Shown here in pieces: positions 7,181 to 15,236 of a DNA stretch of 47,975 bases (the first letter of the stretch is position 1; each line of letters starts with the position of its first letter). The notes beneath the pieces are model-generated. The model searched no databases, was not told the DNA's origin, and saw only the letters and a program-made list of their open reading frames with translations. Source of the stretch: a virus. The DNA lies in the IMG/VR virus record IMGVR_UViG_3300024520_000116, positions 1-47,975 of that record. One strand, written 5' to 3'. The position numbers were made by a program, and so were the translations under genes.

Positions 7181-9987
7181 TGTCGAAGGACATCGACGCT
7201 GGGCTAATCACCGAGCTCGCTATCAAGCGCGGGACCGAGCCGCTTAACATCGTTTCGATCCAGTGGGTCGTGGATGGGGACTTCATCGACTATGTCGAGG
7301 TGGAGCCCACGGGTCTCGAGCAGGCGAAGATCATCAGCCTCTCAGGCATCGACGCAATCCAGAAGGTTACCAGTGGTGGCGGGGCTGGCTCTGTCTCGGT
7401 CGTCCTAGACGATAAAGATGGTGCCATCGAATTGATCCTCAAAACGACTGACGTCCACAAGCGCAAGGCTCTCATCTATCAGACATTTCAAGACTATGTC
7501 CCGCCAGGCATTGAGTCCGATCGGGCACTTATCTTCAGCGGGGAGGTCTCCTCTCCAATCACATATTCGGAGACGGACAGGACGGTCTCGTTCGAGATCG
7601 TGACTCAGATTGAAAGCGAGGAGGTTGGGTTCTCCCCCGAAGAAGGTGAGTTCGATTTCATTGATGAGTCTGCTGTCGGCAAAGCCTGGCCGCTCTGCTT
7701 CGGTAGCCCTGTCCGTGTTCCGGCTGTCCGGATCAACGAGTCGGTAAGAGGCACAAGCCTCACACGTTACGGTGCAATTACGCTAGGGGATCTGAATGAT
7801 CTCTGTAGCAAGGCAACTACGTTTGCGAATGCAGAGTCAGATAAGATTCTGCAAGAGGCGAATCTCGCGTTCAACAATGATACCGACAAAGAAAGGATCG
7901 TCAACTACGGTGGGGCAAAGGTTGCCCTGGATACGACGCTAGCATCCTTAGTCTTCGACAGTCCAACGCAGGAAGGGAGCCTGATTAGTTTCGCCAACAC
8001 CTGTACTGACATCCAGAAGAATGAGAGGAACAAAACCCTCTTCACGGCACTAGCGATTGAGGCTCAGGGACAGATCGCTATCCTCGGTCCGCAGGTTACC
8101 TCCCTCCAGGCACAACTAGCTGCGGCGAAGGCAGTGAATCCGCCAAACGCTGATCTTGTTGATTCGCTTGAGGACCAGCTCGAACTGGCTGAGGATGGTG
8201 CCGCAGCAAGTGCTCAGGCTGGAACGGCAGAAGTTCGTGGGCTAAACGATTGGATCCTCGTTCAGACTTCTTCGACCAGTCAAGTGCTGGCAGCGAACTC
8301 GAACATCACTTCCCTGGAGGCGACTAAGAGTTCCCTGGAAAACTCACTCCTTCAGATCACGCTAACAGCGTTGAAGGTTCAGGGTGGGGAGAAGTTCCCG
8401 CAATCGACGTCGGTTGAGGTCATCATCAACGGTGCCAAGTTCGAGGGCACTTTCACCGGTGAAGACTTTGCGATCAACAACGCGAACCTCCCGGTCAATA
8501 CGAACATCTCAATCTCTCCCGGTCCTATCGCAAACCAGTTTGTTATTCCCGACGCAGCGGTGAACCTGAAAGGGCAGTACTGTTTCCTCGGTGATGCGAT
8601 CCTCTTCGTCGAGGCCCAGCAAGGGACAACCTGTACGTTCACTCCGGCGCTATTCCGTAAGGACTCTGAGTTTCTCTTCGGTCCACTCGGCCGGGATATC
8701 TTTGAGTTCAAGACGTTCACCAACGCAGTCATCAAGGAGACCTCCGCATTGTTCTTCGTGCACTGGCTCAACACGTTGAACAGCCAAGTGAACCAGATAA
8801 CCCAGGACCCTGGGATGCCGTCATCGGCAAGCATAGGTTCCTCAGCCTTCAGCTTTGCAAACGGCTTGGACGAGCTCCGCTCCTCTGACTATTCGATCGA
8901 AGTTGGAGACACTGTCTACCTGGCTAGCGGCTACGCAGAGAAGTACGTTGCGAACCTCATCCCCTCTACCGAGGTGAAGGAGGTCATGGCCTTTCGGTTA
9001 CTAGACGGTGTGCGGAAGCTGGTCCCAATTCCGAGCCGCTACTACACGATCAATCTCTCTGAGGCGATCGCCGGACAGACCTCAACAACGCTCGTGTTCC
9101 CGAACCCGCTCGAACAGTTCACTGACGAGAAGTGGGAGGACGATGTCTATGTCACGCTGATCTCAAGTGTTGGTCCGAATACGGCAACGATCATCAGCTA
9201 CTTGCTGACGACTTATACGAGCCTCACGCCAGAGACTGTGTCGTTCGCGGATGTCACATCGAAGCTGGTCAAGTTCCCCTCGCACTTCGCTGTTCTTGAA
9301 CGGCGGGATGCTCTGGACCTGATTGACGACATCGCTTCCCAAGCTCGCTGTGGCACGTTCCTCCGTAACGAGGACATAGTCATTCGCTACCTCGCTGAGT
9401 CCCCGACCTCAGTTCGTACGCTCAGTGAGGCGAACGTCGATCTCGAGAGCTTGGAGATTGGATACACCGAGACTGAGAAACTGGTCACAAAATTCACAGC
9501 CATCTGGCGGCGTGACTACGCGAAGGAGAAGGAGGATCGTGGCAAGACGAATAAGATCGTCCTGCGAAACAACATCCCGATCTACGGTACCCATGAAGAG
9601 GAGCGTGAGTTCTTCATCTACAATATCGAAGAGCTGGTCATTCGGTCCCTGACCTTCTGGCTGATTCGACGCTCCCACACTTGGTACTCGATCACTCTTA
9701 GGGCATTCCTCGATCAGCTCGAGCTGGAACCCTACGATGGTGTTACGTTCGCGTACACCGTAGCAGATCACCCTTTGATGTTTGACATCAGTGGCTCAGG
9801 TTTCAGGAGCCAGGTCCGAGACATCGGATACGACTCCTCGGAGAAAGAGATCACGTTCAAGATCTGGCGGCCGATCCCCGCCGGGCGTGAGAGCGAGCAC
9901 CCACTCGCATACCCTGCGTCTGCGGCTACTGGTATCACCTATCCCACAGCTTTCGATCCGTATACGGGCGGGGCGGCAACTCTCTAA
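7180..9987 (+). CDS. Large tail hub/tip protein
   Basis: A 935-residue protein, the largest structural gene here. The first 200 residues are beta-rich, with GAGSVSVVLDDKDGAIE as in proteins that build tail-end rings. A coiled-coil-like stretch rich in Gln, Leu and Ala lies at about residues 285-400. Later residues (RRDALDLIDDIASQARCGTF, about 705-725) recall phage hub proteins in which an aromatic or beta domain follows a helix. It starts in a TAATG coupling with the previous gene and ends in the same way. Likely role: central hub or tip connecting the tail tube to fibers. No peptidase or lysozyme motif is seen. The assignment rests on size, order and general fold character. Confidence 0.55.
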   Translation: MSKDIDAGLITELAIKRGTEPLNIVSIQWVVDGDFIDYVEVEPTGLEQAKIISLSGIDAIQKVTSGGGAGSVSVVLDDKDGAIELILKTTDVHKRKALIYQTFQDYVPPGIESDRALIFSGEVSSPITYSETDRTVSFEIVTQIESEEVGFSPEEGEFDFIDESAVGKAWPLCFGSPVRVPAVRINESVRGTSLTRYGAITLGDLNDLCSKATTFANAESDKILQEANLAFNNDTDKERIVNYGGAKVALDTTLASLVFDSPTQEGSLISFANTCTDIQKNERNKTLFTALAIEAQGQIAILGPQVTSLQAQLAAAKAVNPPNADLVDSLEDQLELAEDGAAASAQAGTAEVRGLNDWILVQTSSTSQVLAANSNITSLEATKSSLENSLLQITLTALKVQGGEKFPQSTSVEVIINGAKFEGTFTGEDFAINNANLPVNTNISISPGPIANQFVIPDAAVNLKGQYCFLGDAILFVEAQQGTTCTFTPALFRKDSEFLFGPLGRDIFEFKTFTNAVIKETSALFFVHWLNTLNSQVNQITQDPGMPSSASIGSSAFSFANGLDELRSSDYSIEVGDTVYLASGYAEKYVANLIPSTEVKEVMAFRLLDGVRKLVPIPSRYYTINLSEAIAGQTSTTLVFPNPLEQFTDEKWEDDVYVTLISSVGPNTATIISYLLTTYTSLTPETVSFADVTSKLVKFPSHFAVLERRDALDLIDDIASQARCGTFLRNEDIVIRYLAESPTSVRTLSEANVDLESLEIGYTETEKLVTKFTAIWRRDYAKEKEDRGKTNKIVLRNNIPIYGTHEEEREFFIYNIEELVIRSLTFWLIRRSHTWYSITLRAFLDQLELEPYDGVTFAYTVADHPLMFDISGSGFRSQVRDIGYDSSEKEITFKIWRPIPAGRESEHPLAYPASAATGITYPTAFDPYTGGAATL

Positions 9988-10733
9988 TGGCTCAGGATAT
10001 TGGAACGTCTAACATGCCGGACGTGGATGCCACTACTCCGGCTGACCCCACGACTGGGCGGGCGCAGAGTGACTACCAGGTTCCGCAGCCTCTTTTCCAG
10101 TCGGACTTCGGTCTTCCAAAGTCAGATCAGAATCGAGGGATCGAAGTCCTCATCCGCTCGACACCGTTCATCGATGCGGTGACCGGGTTCCGACAGTTCC
10201 TGAGTAACTTTCTCACCATTGAGCAGGAAGAGAATGGCGGTGCCGTTATGGCACTGTCGATCTTCGCCTACGCTGCTGGGCTCGTTGGTGACGTGACGAA
10301 GGTAGCACGTGTTGACTGGCAGTTCAATGAGCACTTGACCAGGTTCTTTCCGAAGGGACTGGTACAGATGCGTTTGAAGAGTATCCAAAACGATACCTTC
10401 ACTTGTCACACTTTCGACTCGGAGGAAGAGGATCTTGAAGAAGACATCATCGTGGCTCAGCCTCCTAAGTTCCAAAAGACTATACACAGCGGTAAGACCG
10501 TCAGCGGTGTTGCCTATTCCTACCCGGACGACGATCCTCACACGCGGGAGGCGACGGCCACGATCGAGGGCGAGGAGCAAACGATTACCGAGCAGATCAT
10601 CCCAAAGTACGAAGTAGACCAGTTGATCTACGTGATGCCAGTCATCGGGAGCCCTGGCCTTCCCGAGAGTGCCGACTACATCGCTATGAATATCGACGGA
10701 CGGCAGTGGGGTAAGACGGGAGTCCCGGACTAA
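9987..10733 (+). CDS. Virion-associated protein, unknown
   Basis: A 248-residue protein starting at a TAATG junction with the hub-like gene and ending in another with the next gene. The N-terminus is Pro/Asp/Thr-rich and probably flexible. Residues 60-130 contain mixed helix and strand (FLSNFLTIEQEENGG, then WQFNEHLTRFFPKG). An acidic segment (DSEEEDLEED) lies near residue 143. The C-terminal region ends in a beta-like VDQLIYVMPVIGS. No known domain is recognised. Its place between hub-like and fiber-like genes suggests a baseplate or fiber-adaptor role, inferred from position. Confidence 0.5.
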   Translation: MAQDIGTSNMPDVDATTPADPTTGRAQSDYQVPQPLFQSDFGLPKSDQNRGIEVLIRSTPFIDAVTGFRQFLSNFLTIEQEENGGAVMALSIFAYAAGLVGDVTKVARVDWQFNEHLTRFFPKGLVQMRLKSIQNDTFTCHTFDSEEEDLEEDIIVAQPPKFQKTIHSGKTVSGVAYSYPDDDPHTREATATIEGEEQTITEQIIPKYEVDQLIYVMPVIGSPGLPESADYIAMNIDGRQWGKTGVPD

Positions 10734-11494
10734 TGGCGCTTGAACACAATAGCTTAGTCTCGTCTAAGTTCAATGGACTCATTGACTCCAAGTTCAATAG
10801 CTTCAGCGATGACGCTCCTGTCTTCGAGGACACTGTGCAGCTGGAATCCTACTGGGAAGCGAAGAAGGAGCTCGTTCCTATTGGTTCAGGTTCGGGGCCG
10901 GTGGTCGCAAACCTTGGACCCATGCGCGCTATACACACAAAGAAGCAGTATGAGTACCTTGCTAACGTAGGCTTCCGTAGTGTAGATCGTGCGACGTTCA
11001 CATCAACGTATGATCGCCTTACGCTGCTCACGACTTTTGATGGGGCTACTTGGCTTGACACTCAGGCTAGCCATGCTGGTTGGACGTTTAAGAGTGGATT
11101 CCCCACGAACCTCTCAGCTGGGCATTTCCTCGGCGTAGGCCCCGGGCCTTACGATGACCCTTTCACCAATAAGGACTATGTCATCACCGGTCAATGGGAC
11201 GGTGGTAGTGGTTTGAGCATCATCTTCTTTGGCACTACCCCTACAGATTTTCCTCCGATCATTCGAGGTATGGCTATTACTCGTGGCCTAGCTACGGGTG
11301 AGGTGATGTCAATTATTGTCTTCGCAACTCCGTTCCAGATCTTTACACCAGGCGTGTTCATTAGTGCAGGCGTGTATCGGTTCTCGGAAGTATTACGTAT
11401 CTACGGTGAGTCCAATTCATCTAAGACAGATCCTTATATTGCAGCTGGTCAGTCGCCGAATATCTACCGATTGGTTCCCGAAGATGAAGATTAA
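10733..11494 (+). CDS. Virion-associated protein, unknown
   Basis: A 253-residue protein. Its opening has a short internal duplication (SSKFNGLIDSKFNSF). The rest is Gly-, Phe- and Thr-rich with alternating hydrophobic residues, consistent with an all-beta exposed virion protein such as a tail appendage. There is no recognisable catalytic motif. It starts in a TAATG junction and its end overlaps the start of the following gene by 11 bases, so it belongs to the same transcription unit as the tail genes. Receptor binding or appendage structure are possible; neither is demonstrated. Confidence 0.5.
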   Translation: MALEHNSLVSSKFNGLIDSKFNSFSDDAPVFEDTVQLESYWEAKKELVPIGSGSGPVVANLGPMRAIHTKKQYEYLANVGFRSVDRATFTSTYDRLTLLTTFDGATWLDTQASHAGWTFKSGFPTNLSAGHFLGVGPGPYDDPFTNKDYVITGQWDGGSGLSIIFFGTTPTDFPPIIRGMAITRGLATGEVMSIIVFATPFQIFTPGVFISAGVYRFSEVLRIYGESNSSKTDPYIAAGQSPNIYRLVPEDED

Positions 11495-12062
11495 CCCAAA
11501 CACTTGGCTCCGCTTATACCGAGGCGGGAGGATGATTAAAAAGGTTAGCGGTGCTAACCGTGTTAATCAGCAGGGGATGGCTCTTCTCCACACGTCCGCA
11601 CATGGTCGGCGTGATATTAGCCTTGTCAGGAGTGCGGTAGTATCAAGTGTTGGATTGATTAACTCAGTAGGCTTCGTTGAGCTGGACTTCGGTCCTTCGC
11701 CTAATGATACGCTGGCCCTGCACCCAGGTTGGACCGAGCTAGTGAACTACGCTGGTAGTCGTCCAACATTCAGCTACACTAATGCCCCCACAGAGAATGA
11801 GAAGGCTCGTGGTGTTGAACTCATCATGACAACAGACGATCGTCCTGTGTTCACGTTTACCTCAGCGGGAAGCATCAAAGGGGTGCTCGTAGTCCTTACG
11901 GCAACGAACCCTCTCATGCTTGGCCAGCCAGAGATCTTCAGCATGACAGAGCTAGACTCTCCATTGATTGTAGGGAGCAACGATACGCTGACCTTTGAAT
12001 ACAAGTTGACTATTGAGTCAACGCCTAGCTTTTTCCCAACGGGTGGTGTTTTAGAAGGGTGA
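11484..12062 (+). CDS. Small virion structural protein (paralogue of 1661-2176)
   Basis: A 192-residue protein. ATG 11484 was chosen because it overlaps the previous stop by 11 bases; an upstream in-frame ATG would bury 168 more bases in the previous gene. The middle, PSPNDTLALHPGWTELVNYA then SRPTF, matches the layout of the 1661-2176 protein (GAHAGWSEFTAYSEGTRP), and FTSAGSIKGVLVVL matches TMSGAGTLKGLFIV there. The two therefore form a within-genome family at opposite ends of the tail module. The N-terminus is basic (RLYRGGRMIKK). Probably a beta-sandwich virion component. Confidence 0.6.
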   Translation: MKINPNTWLRLYRGGRMIKKVSGANRVNQQGMALLHTSAHGRRDISLVRSAVVSSVGLINSVGFVELDFGPSPNDTLALHPGWTELVNYAGSRPTFSYTNAPTENEKARGVELIMTTDDRPVFTFTSAGSIKGVLVVLTATNPLMLGQPEIFSMTELDSPLIVGSNDTLTFEYKLTIESTPSFFPTGGVLEG

Positions 12063-12066
12063 TACG

Positions 12067-12369
12067 ATGAGGTGGGCGATCCTAATTCTGGTTTTAGTTG
12101 CTGCATGTCAGGCGGATACTCCGAAGCGGAAATCGGTTAAGGGCGTTGCCCCTATCCGGTCAACAACGGTTGCCCCTGTATCGACGCGGCCTACGCTCGT
12201 CCAATGCAAGATTCAAATGGATACGCTCGTCTCTGAGTTCCAGAAGTTCGGGAAGATGGTTGATGCTGCCGACTACCACACGCAACGCGCTACCATTGAC
12301 TATGCCAAAAGTAAGGGCATGATCTTCGTCCTCAAGAACCCAAAGAAACCACCACAGAAATCGTTTTGA
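12067..12369 (+). CDS. Small lipoprotein
   Basis: A 100-residue protein with a typical lipoprotein signal: a short N-terminus (MRW), a hydrophobic core (AILILVL) and the lipobox L-V-A-A-C at residues 10-14, cleaved before Cys14. The mature part is about 87 residues, polar and Lys-rich towards the end. A diacylglyceryl-Cys protein with Gln at +2 would go to the outer membrane of a Gram-negative cell. Outer-membrane spanins (Rz1 type) and superinfection-exclusion lipoproteins share this layout. However, the protein is not Pro-rich like many Rz1 proteins and no holin, endolysin or Rz neighbour is seen. It starts five bases after the previous stop. The lipoprotein call is firm; the role is open. 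Confidence 0.65.
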   Translation: MRWAILILVLVAACQADTPKRKSVKGVAPIRSTTVAPVSTRPTLVQCKIQMDTLVSEFQKFGKMVDAADYHTQRATIDYAKSKGMIFVLKNPKKPPQKSF

Positions 12370-12614
12370 GAAAGCTCCTTGATGGCACCATCATCTTCCC
12401 TGTTAGAGGAAAGCCTCCGGTTATCCCGCCGGGCTACGTTACGGCTCCAGGAAATCCGTACATCTTGAAGCCGAGCCCGCCGCCTTGTACTCATCGCGAG
12501 ATCCGTCAGCCTAACAAACGATGCTGCAATCAAGCGAACTGGATCCACTGCAAACTGTTCAGTAAGAGAGTCACTAACGGAACCTGTAGGAGTTGCGATG
12601 AAGCCACTGGTTAG
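12366..12614 (+). CDS. Small Cys-rich protein
   Basis: An 82-residue protein using a TTG start that overlaps the lipoprotein stop; its end overlaps the glycosyltransferase start by 17 bases. The second half holds seven Cys (PPPCTHRE, RCCNQ, IHCKLF, GTCRSC), a pattern suited to one or two zinc sites or disulfides. Short Cys-rich proteins just upstream of glycosyltransferase genes recur in phage contigs (general recollection, not checked). Without the TTG start the frame would begin much later, so the exact N-terminus is uncertain. The function is unknown. Confidence 0.5.
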   Translation: MRKLLDGTIIFPVRGKPPVIPPGYVTAPGNPYILKPSPPPCTHREIRQPNKRCCNQANWIHCKLFSKRVTNGTCRSCDEATG

Positions 12615-13302
12615 TGTCATGATGCCGGCTTTCAATGCTGAGCAATTCATTGCTAAAGCCATTGAGAGTATGCAGGCTCAGACCTATAAGAACTGGCAAC
12701 TCTGTATCGTGGATGACGGTAGCGAAGATATGACAGCAACAGTTGCTCAGACCTACGCGAATACGGATGGCCGCATCGTAATCGTACATGAGCTACATGG
12801 TGGGTGCCCGATCGCACGCAACGCCTGCCTAGCAATGGCTGAAGGAGATATCATCGCTCGGCTAGACGCAGACGATACTCACGACCCCGTCCGGCTCGAG
12901 AGACAAGTGAATCATCTATTGGCGAATGACGATGTTGACATCGTTACTTGCAACATGACGTGGCTGAAAGGGAACGTCAAGTTAAATAAGAAGACCGGTC
13001 CGATGATCCCTAACGCCTACATGGCAGGAAAGAGTAACGGCCCATGTTGTGCATCTGTCGTAGCCTGGACAAAGGTCTACGCCGAGGTCGGTGATTTCGA
13101 TGTCAGTATGCTTGCCGGTTCAGATGGTGACTGGAATTTCAGAGCTATCATTGAGGGATTCCGATGGGGGCATCTCGGTGGCTACTGGTATAATCAACGT
13201 CGGCATCCTGCTCAGTTGAGCCAGAGGATGCGTGGGATGCAGCGAAGCGTCCATACAAAATCAAGAGAGAAGTATGCCAAAGCCTGGCGCAAAAGGCCAT
13301 GA
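12598..13302 (+). CDS. GT2 family glycosyltransferase
   Basis: A 234-residue GT-A-fold glycosyltransferase. Residues 4-18 (LVSVMMPAFNAEQFI) are the first nucleotide-sugar-binding strand, CIVDDGSED follows near residue 38, and ARLDADD at about 89-93 is the metal-binding DXD-type motif. Family 2 enzymes move a sugar from a nucleotide-diphosphate donor, usually inverting, to a glycan or other acceptor in the cytoplasm. It opens a run of sugar- and methyl-transfer genes, so a role in decorating a virion component, host surface polysaccharide or phage DNA is plausible. It overlaps the next gene by 29 bases. The domain is short but complete; no membrane segment is seen. Confidence 0.85.
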   Translation: MKPLVSVMMPAFNAEQFIAKAIESMQAQTYKNWQLCIVDDGSEDMTATVAQTYANTDGRIVIVHELHGGCPIARNACLAMAEGDIIARLDADDTHDPVRLERQVNHLLANDDVDIVTCNMTWLKGNVKLNKKTGPMIPNAYMAGKSNGPCCASVVAWTKVYAEVGDFDVSMLAGSDGDWNFRAIIEGFRWGHLGGYWYNQRRHPAQLSQRMRGMQRSVHTKSREKYAKAWRKRP

Positions 13303-13912
13303 AACGATCAAGGCTTTCAACAAGCTGTGGCACGAATCTGTGGATGGTACGTGGCATAAGATGCGGTGGCTTGGAGTCAAGGCTCTAAAGACGCCGACAG
13401 ACTTCTGGGTCTACCAGGAGCTTATCACTGGGATTCGCCCAGACTGGATCATTGAGACAGGGACCTGCTTCGGCGGTTCTGCGCTGTTCATGGCATCTGT
13501 GCTTGACGGTCTTGGTAAGGGTAAGATCCTCACCATCGATATAAAGAAGCCCAGACGCCCGCCTGCACATCCACGCATCGAGTACTACACGGGCTCATCT
13601 GTGGACCCAAAGACTTTGGCGTATGTACGTCGGCGGATCAGTGGCAAGGTTCTAGTCATCTTGGATAGTGACCATTCAATGGGTCACGTCTTCAAGGAGC
13701 TGGAAGCCTACAGCTGGATGGTCAGCCCAGGGAGCTACTTAATCGTGGAGGACACGAGCCTCAACGGTGACGTTCGTAAGGACCACGGTCCCGGTCCCCG
13801 GGAGGCGCTGGAGAAGTGGTTACCAACACAGGACCGTTTCGCTGTGGACGAAGGTTGCGAGCGTTACTATCTAACGTTCCACCCAGGCGGGTATCTCCGA
13901 TGCGTGCGCTAG
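13274..13912 (+). CDS. CmcI-like SAM-dependent methyltransferase
   Basis: A 212-residue protein from ATG 13274, preceded by AGAGAGAAG as ribosome-binding site. WIIETGTCFGGSALFMA (about residues 57-73) is the SAM-binding first strand and glycine loop. GKVLVILDSDHSMGHVFKEL (about 123-142) contains the D-S-D-H motif of the CmcI/rhamnosyl-O-methyltransferase family, and SYLIVEDTSLNG follows. Family members O-methylate sugars or small hydroxylated compounds and are common in glycan clusters. Its neighbours are a glycosyltransferase and another methyltransferase. The acceptor cannot be named. Confidence 0.8.
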   Translation: MPKPGAKGHETIKAFNKLWHESVDGTWHKMRWLGVKALKTPTDFWVYQELITGIRPDWIIETGTCFGGSALFMASVLDGLGKGKILTIDIKKPRRPPAHPRIEYYTGSSVDPKTLAYVRRRISGKVLVILDSDHSMGHVFKELEAYSWMVSPGSYLIVEDTSLNGDVRKDHGPGPREALEKWLPTQDRFAVDEGCERYYLTFHPGGYLRCVR

Positions 13913-14424
13913 AGATCGGGCCTGGCAAGCACCCAGTTGACCCTCGCTGGGATATGATGGATATGATCCAACGTCCTGGCATAACTTACAAACATGATGC
14001 CCGCATCCGTCCGTGGCCCATCAAGGACAATCAATACCAGCTCGTCTACATGAGTCATGTCCTTGAGCATATCCCCTGGTTCGATACGATCGACACTTTG
14101 GCAGAGGTTCTAAGGATCCTGAAGCCGGGAGGCTTTGTTGAAATCTGGGTACCCAACTTTGAGTTGATTGTCGATGCTTACTTAGAGCGTAAGTGTATGG
14201 ACAACTGGTACAAGTTTAATCCTAAGAAGGACTACATGACTTGGATCAACGGACGACTCTTCACCTATGGACCGGGAGAAGAGAACTGGCATCGTGCTGC
14301 TTTCGATGAGGAATCGTTGAAAGGTTGTCTCGTGGCAGCAGGCTTTAGGACAACGGTCAAGCTAGATAAGCCGCGTGGAATTGACCACGGTCTAATCAAT
14401 CTCGGAGTGTCAGGAACAAAGTGA
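13900..14424 (+). CDS. Class I SAM-dependent methyltransferase
   Basis: A 174-residue protein; ATG 13900 overlaps the previous stop by 13 bases and places the SAM motif at the very start (RALEIGPGKHP, residues 2-12). Further class I features are YMSHVLEHIPW near residues 50-60 and ILKPGGFVEIWVPNFE near 74-89, the usual motif for post-loop strand 5. It resembles phage and bacterial methyltransferases acting on glycans or small molecules. The N-terminus is short, without a leading helix. Co-transcription with glycosyltransferase genes points to surface modification; the acceptor is unknown. Confidence 0.8.
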   Translation: MRALEIGPGKHPVDPRWDMMDMIQRPGITYKHDARIRPWPIKDNQYQLVYMSHVLEHIPWFDTIDTLAEVLRILKPGGFVEIWVPNFELIVDAYLERKCMDNWYKFNPKKDYMTWINGRLFTYGPGEENWHRAAFDEESLKGCLVAAGFRTTVKLDKPRGIDHGLINLGVSGTK

Positions 14425-15236
14425 TCTTCATCTCTTATGCTCAAATGGCCCGTGACGTTCTCGCTTGGAGTGAGCAGCTTCCTCGAGATATCGACGCGTT
14501 CGTTGCTGTGCCTCGCAGTGGAATCATCCCAGCATCCATCCTGGCGCTGCATAGGAACGTTCGCTTTGGGACAGTTAACGAGGTTGCAGCTGGGCGGCTG
14601 GAGCAAGGAGGCTTCCGAGACCAGCACCAACGTCTGAAGAAGATCATGGTTGTCGATGACAGCATCCTCTCTGGGAAATCAATCCAGGCTGCTCTGACTC
14701 GGCTGAAGGGTGCAAAGATTGAGATCATTGCAGGCGCTGTGTATATAAAACCAGGCAACCTGTATCTCCACTATAGGGAGGTACCGATGCCGCGCATCTT
14801 TGAGTGGAACTGGCTTCATCATTACTGGATGCAGAAAGCCTGTGTCGATATCGATGGCGTACTTTGCCAGGATCCAACGCGGCAGCAGAATGATGACGGT
14901 GTGCTCTATAAGCGGTTTCTGGCAACTGCTGGTCCGAAGCATCTCCCACGGGTCCAGATCAATACACTAGTGACAAGCCGCCTGGAGCGTTACCGTAAGG
15001 ACACAGTTGCTTGGTTACGGCGGCAAAGGATTGCCTACAAGCAGCTCATCATGCACCCAGCGGGGACAGCTCAACAACGTCGGCAACTAGGGGACCACGC
15101 CAAGCGGAAGGCTCAGGTCTATCGGGATCCGAGGTACGGGCTGTTCGTTGAAAGCAGCGAGAAGCAAGCTCAGGAGATCTATAGGTTAACCCGGAAGCCT
15201 GTCCTCTGTACGGATACGATGTGCCTCGCTACGTAG
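14421..15236 (+). CDS. Phosphoribosyltransferase-HAD fusion protein
   Basis: A 271-residue protein from GTG 14421 (overlapping the previous TGA). Residues 1-110 form a type I phosphoribosyltransferase domain: FVAVPRSGIIPA (27-38) and the PRPP motif KKIMVVDDSILSGKS (73-87). From about residue 140, ACVDIDGVLCQDPT carries the D-x-D-G motif that starts HAD-type phosphatases, followed by NTLVTSRLERYR (typical HAD motif II region). A fusion of PRPP chemistry with a phosphatase suggests salvage or making of a ribosylated metabolite. Which base or sugar is used cannot be told. It sits among glycosyltransferases, so making a precursor for modification is also possible. Confidence 0.75.
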   Translation: MIFISYAQMARDVLAWSEQLPRDIDAFVAVPRSGIIPASILALHRNVRFGTVNEVAAGRLEQGGFRDQHQRLKKIMVVDDSILSGKSIQAALTRLKGAKIEIIAGAVYIKPGNLYLHYREVPMPRIFEWNWLHHYWMQKACVDIDGVLCQDPTRQQNDDGVLYKRFLATAGPKHLPRVQINTLVTSRLERYRKDTVAWLRRQRIAYKQLIMHPAGTAQQRRQLGDHAKRKAQVYRDPRYGLFVESSEKQAQEIYRLTRKPVLCTDTMCLAT

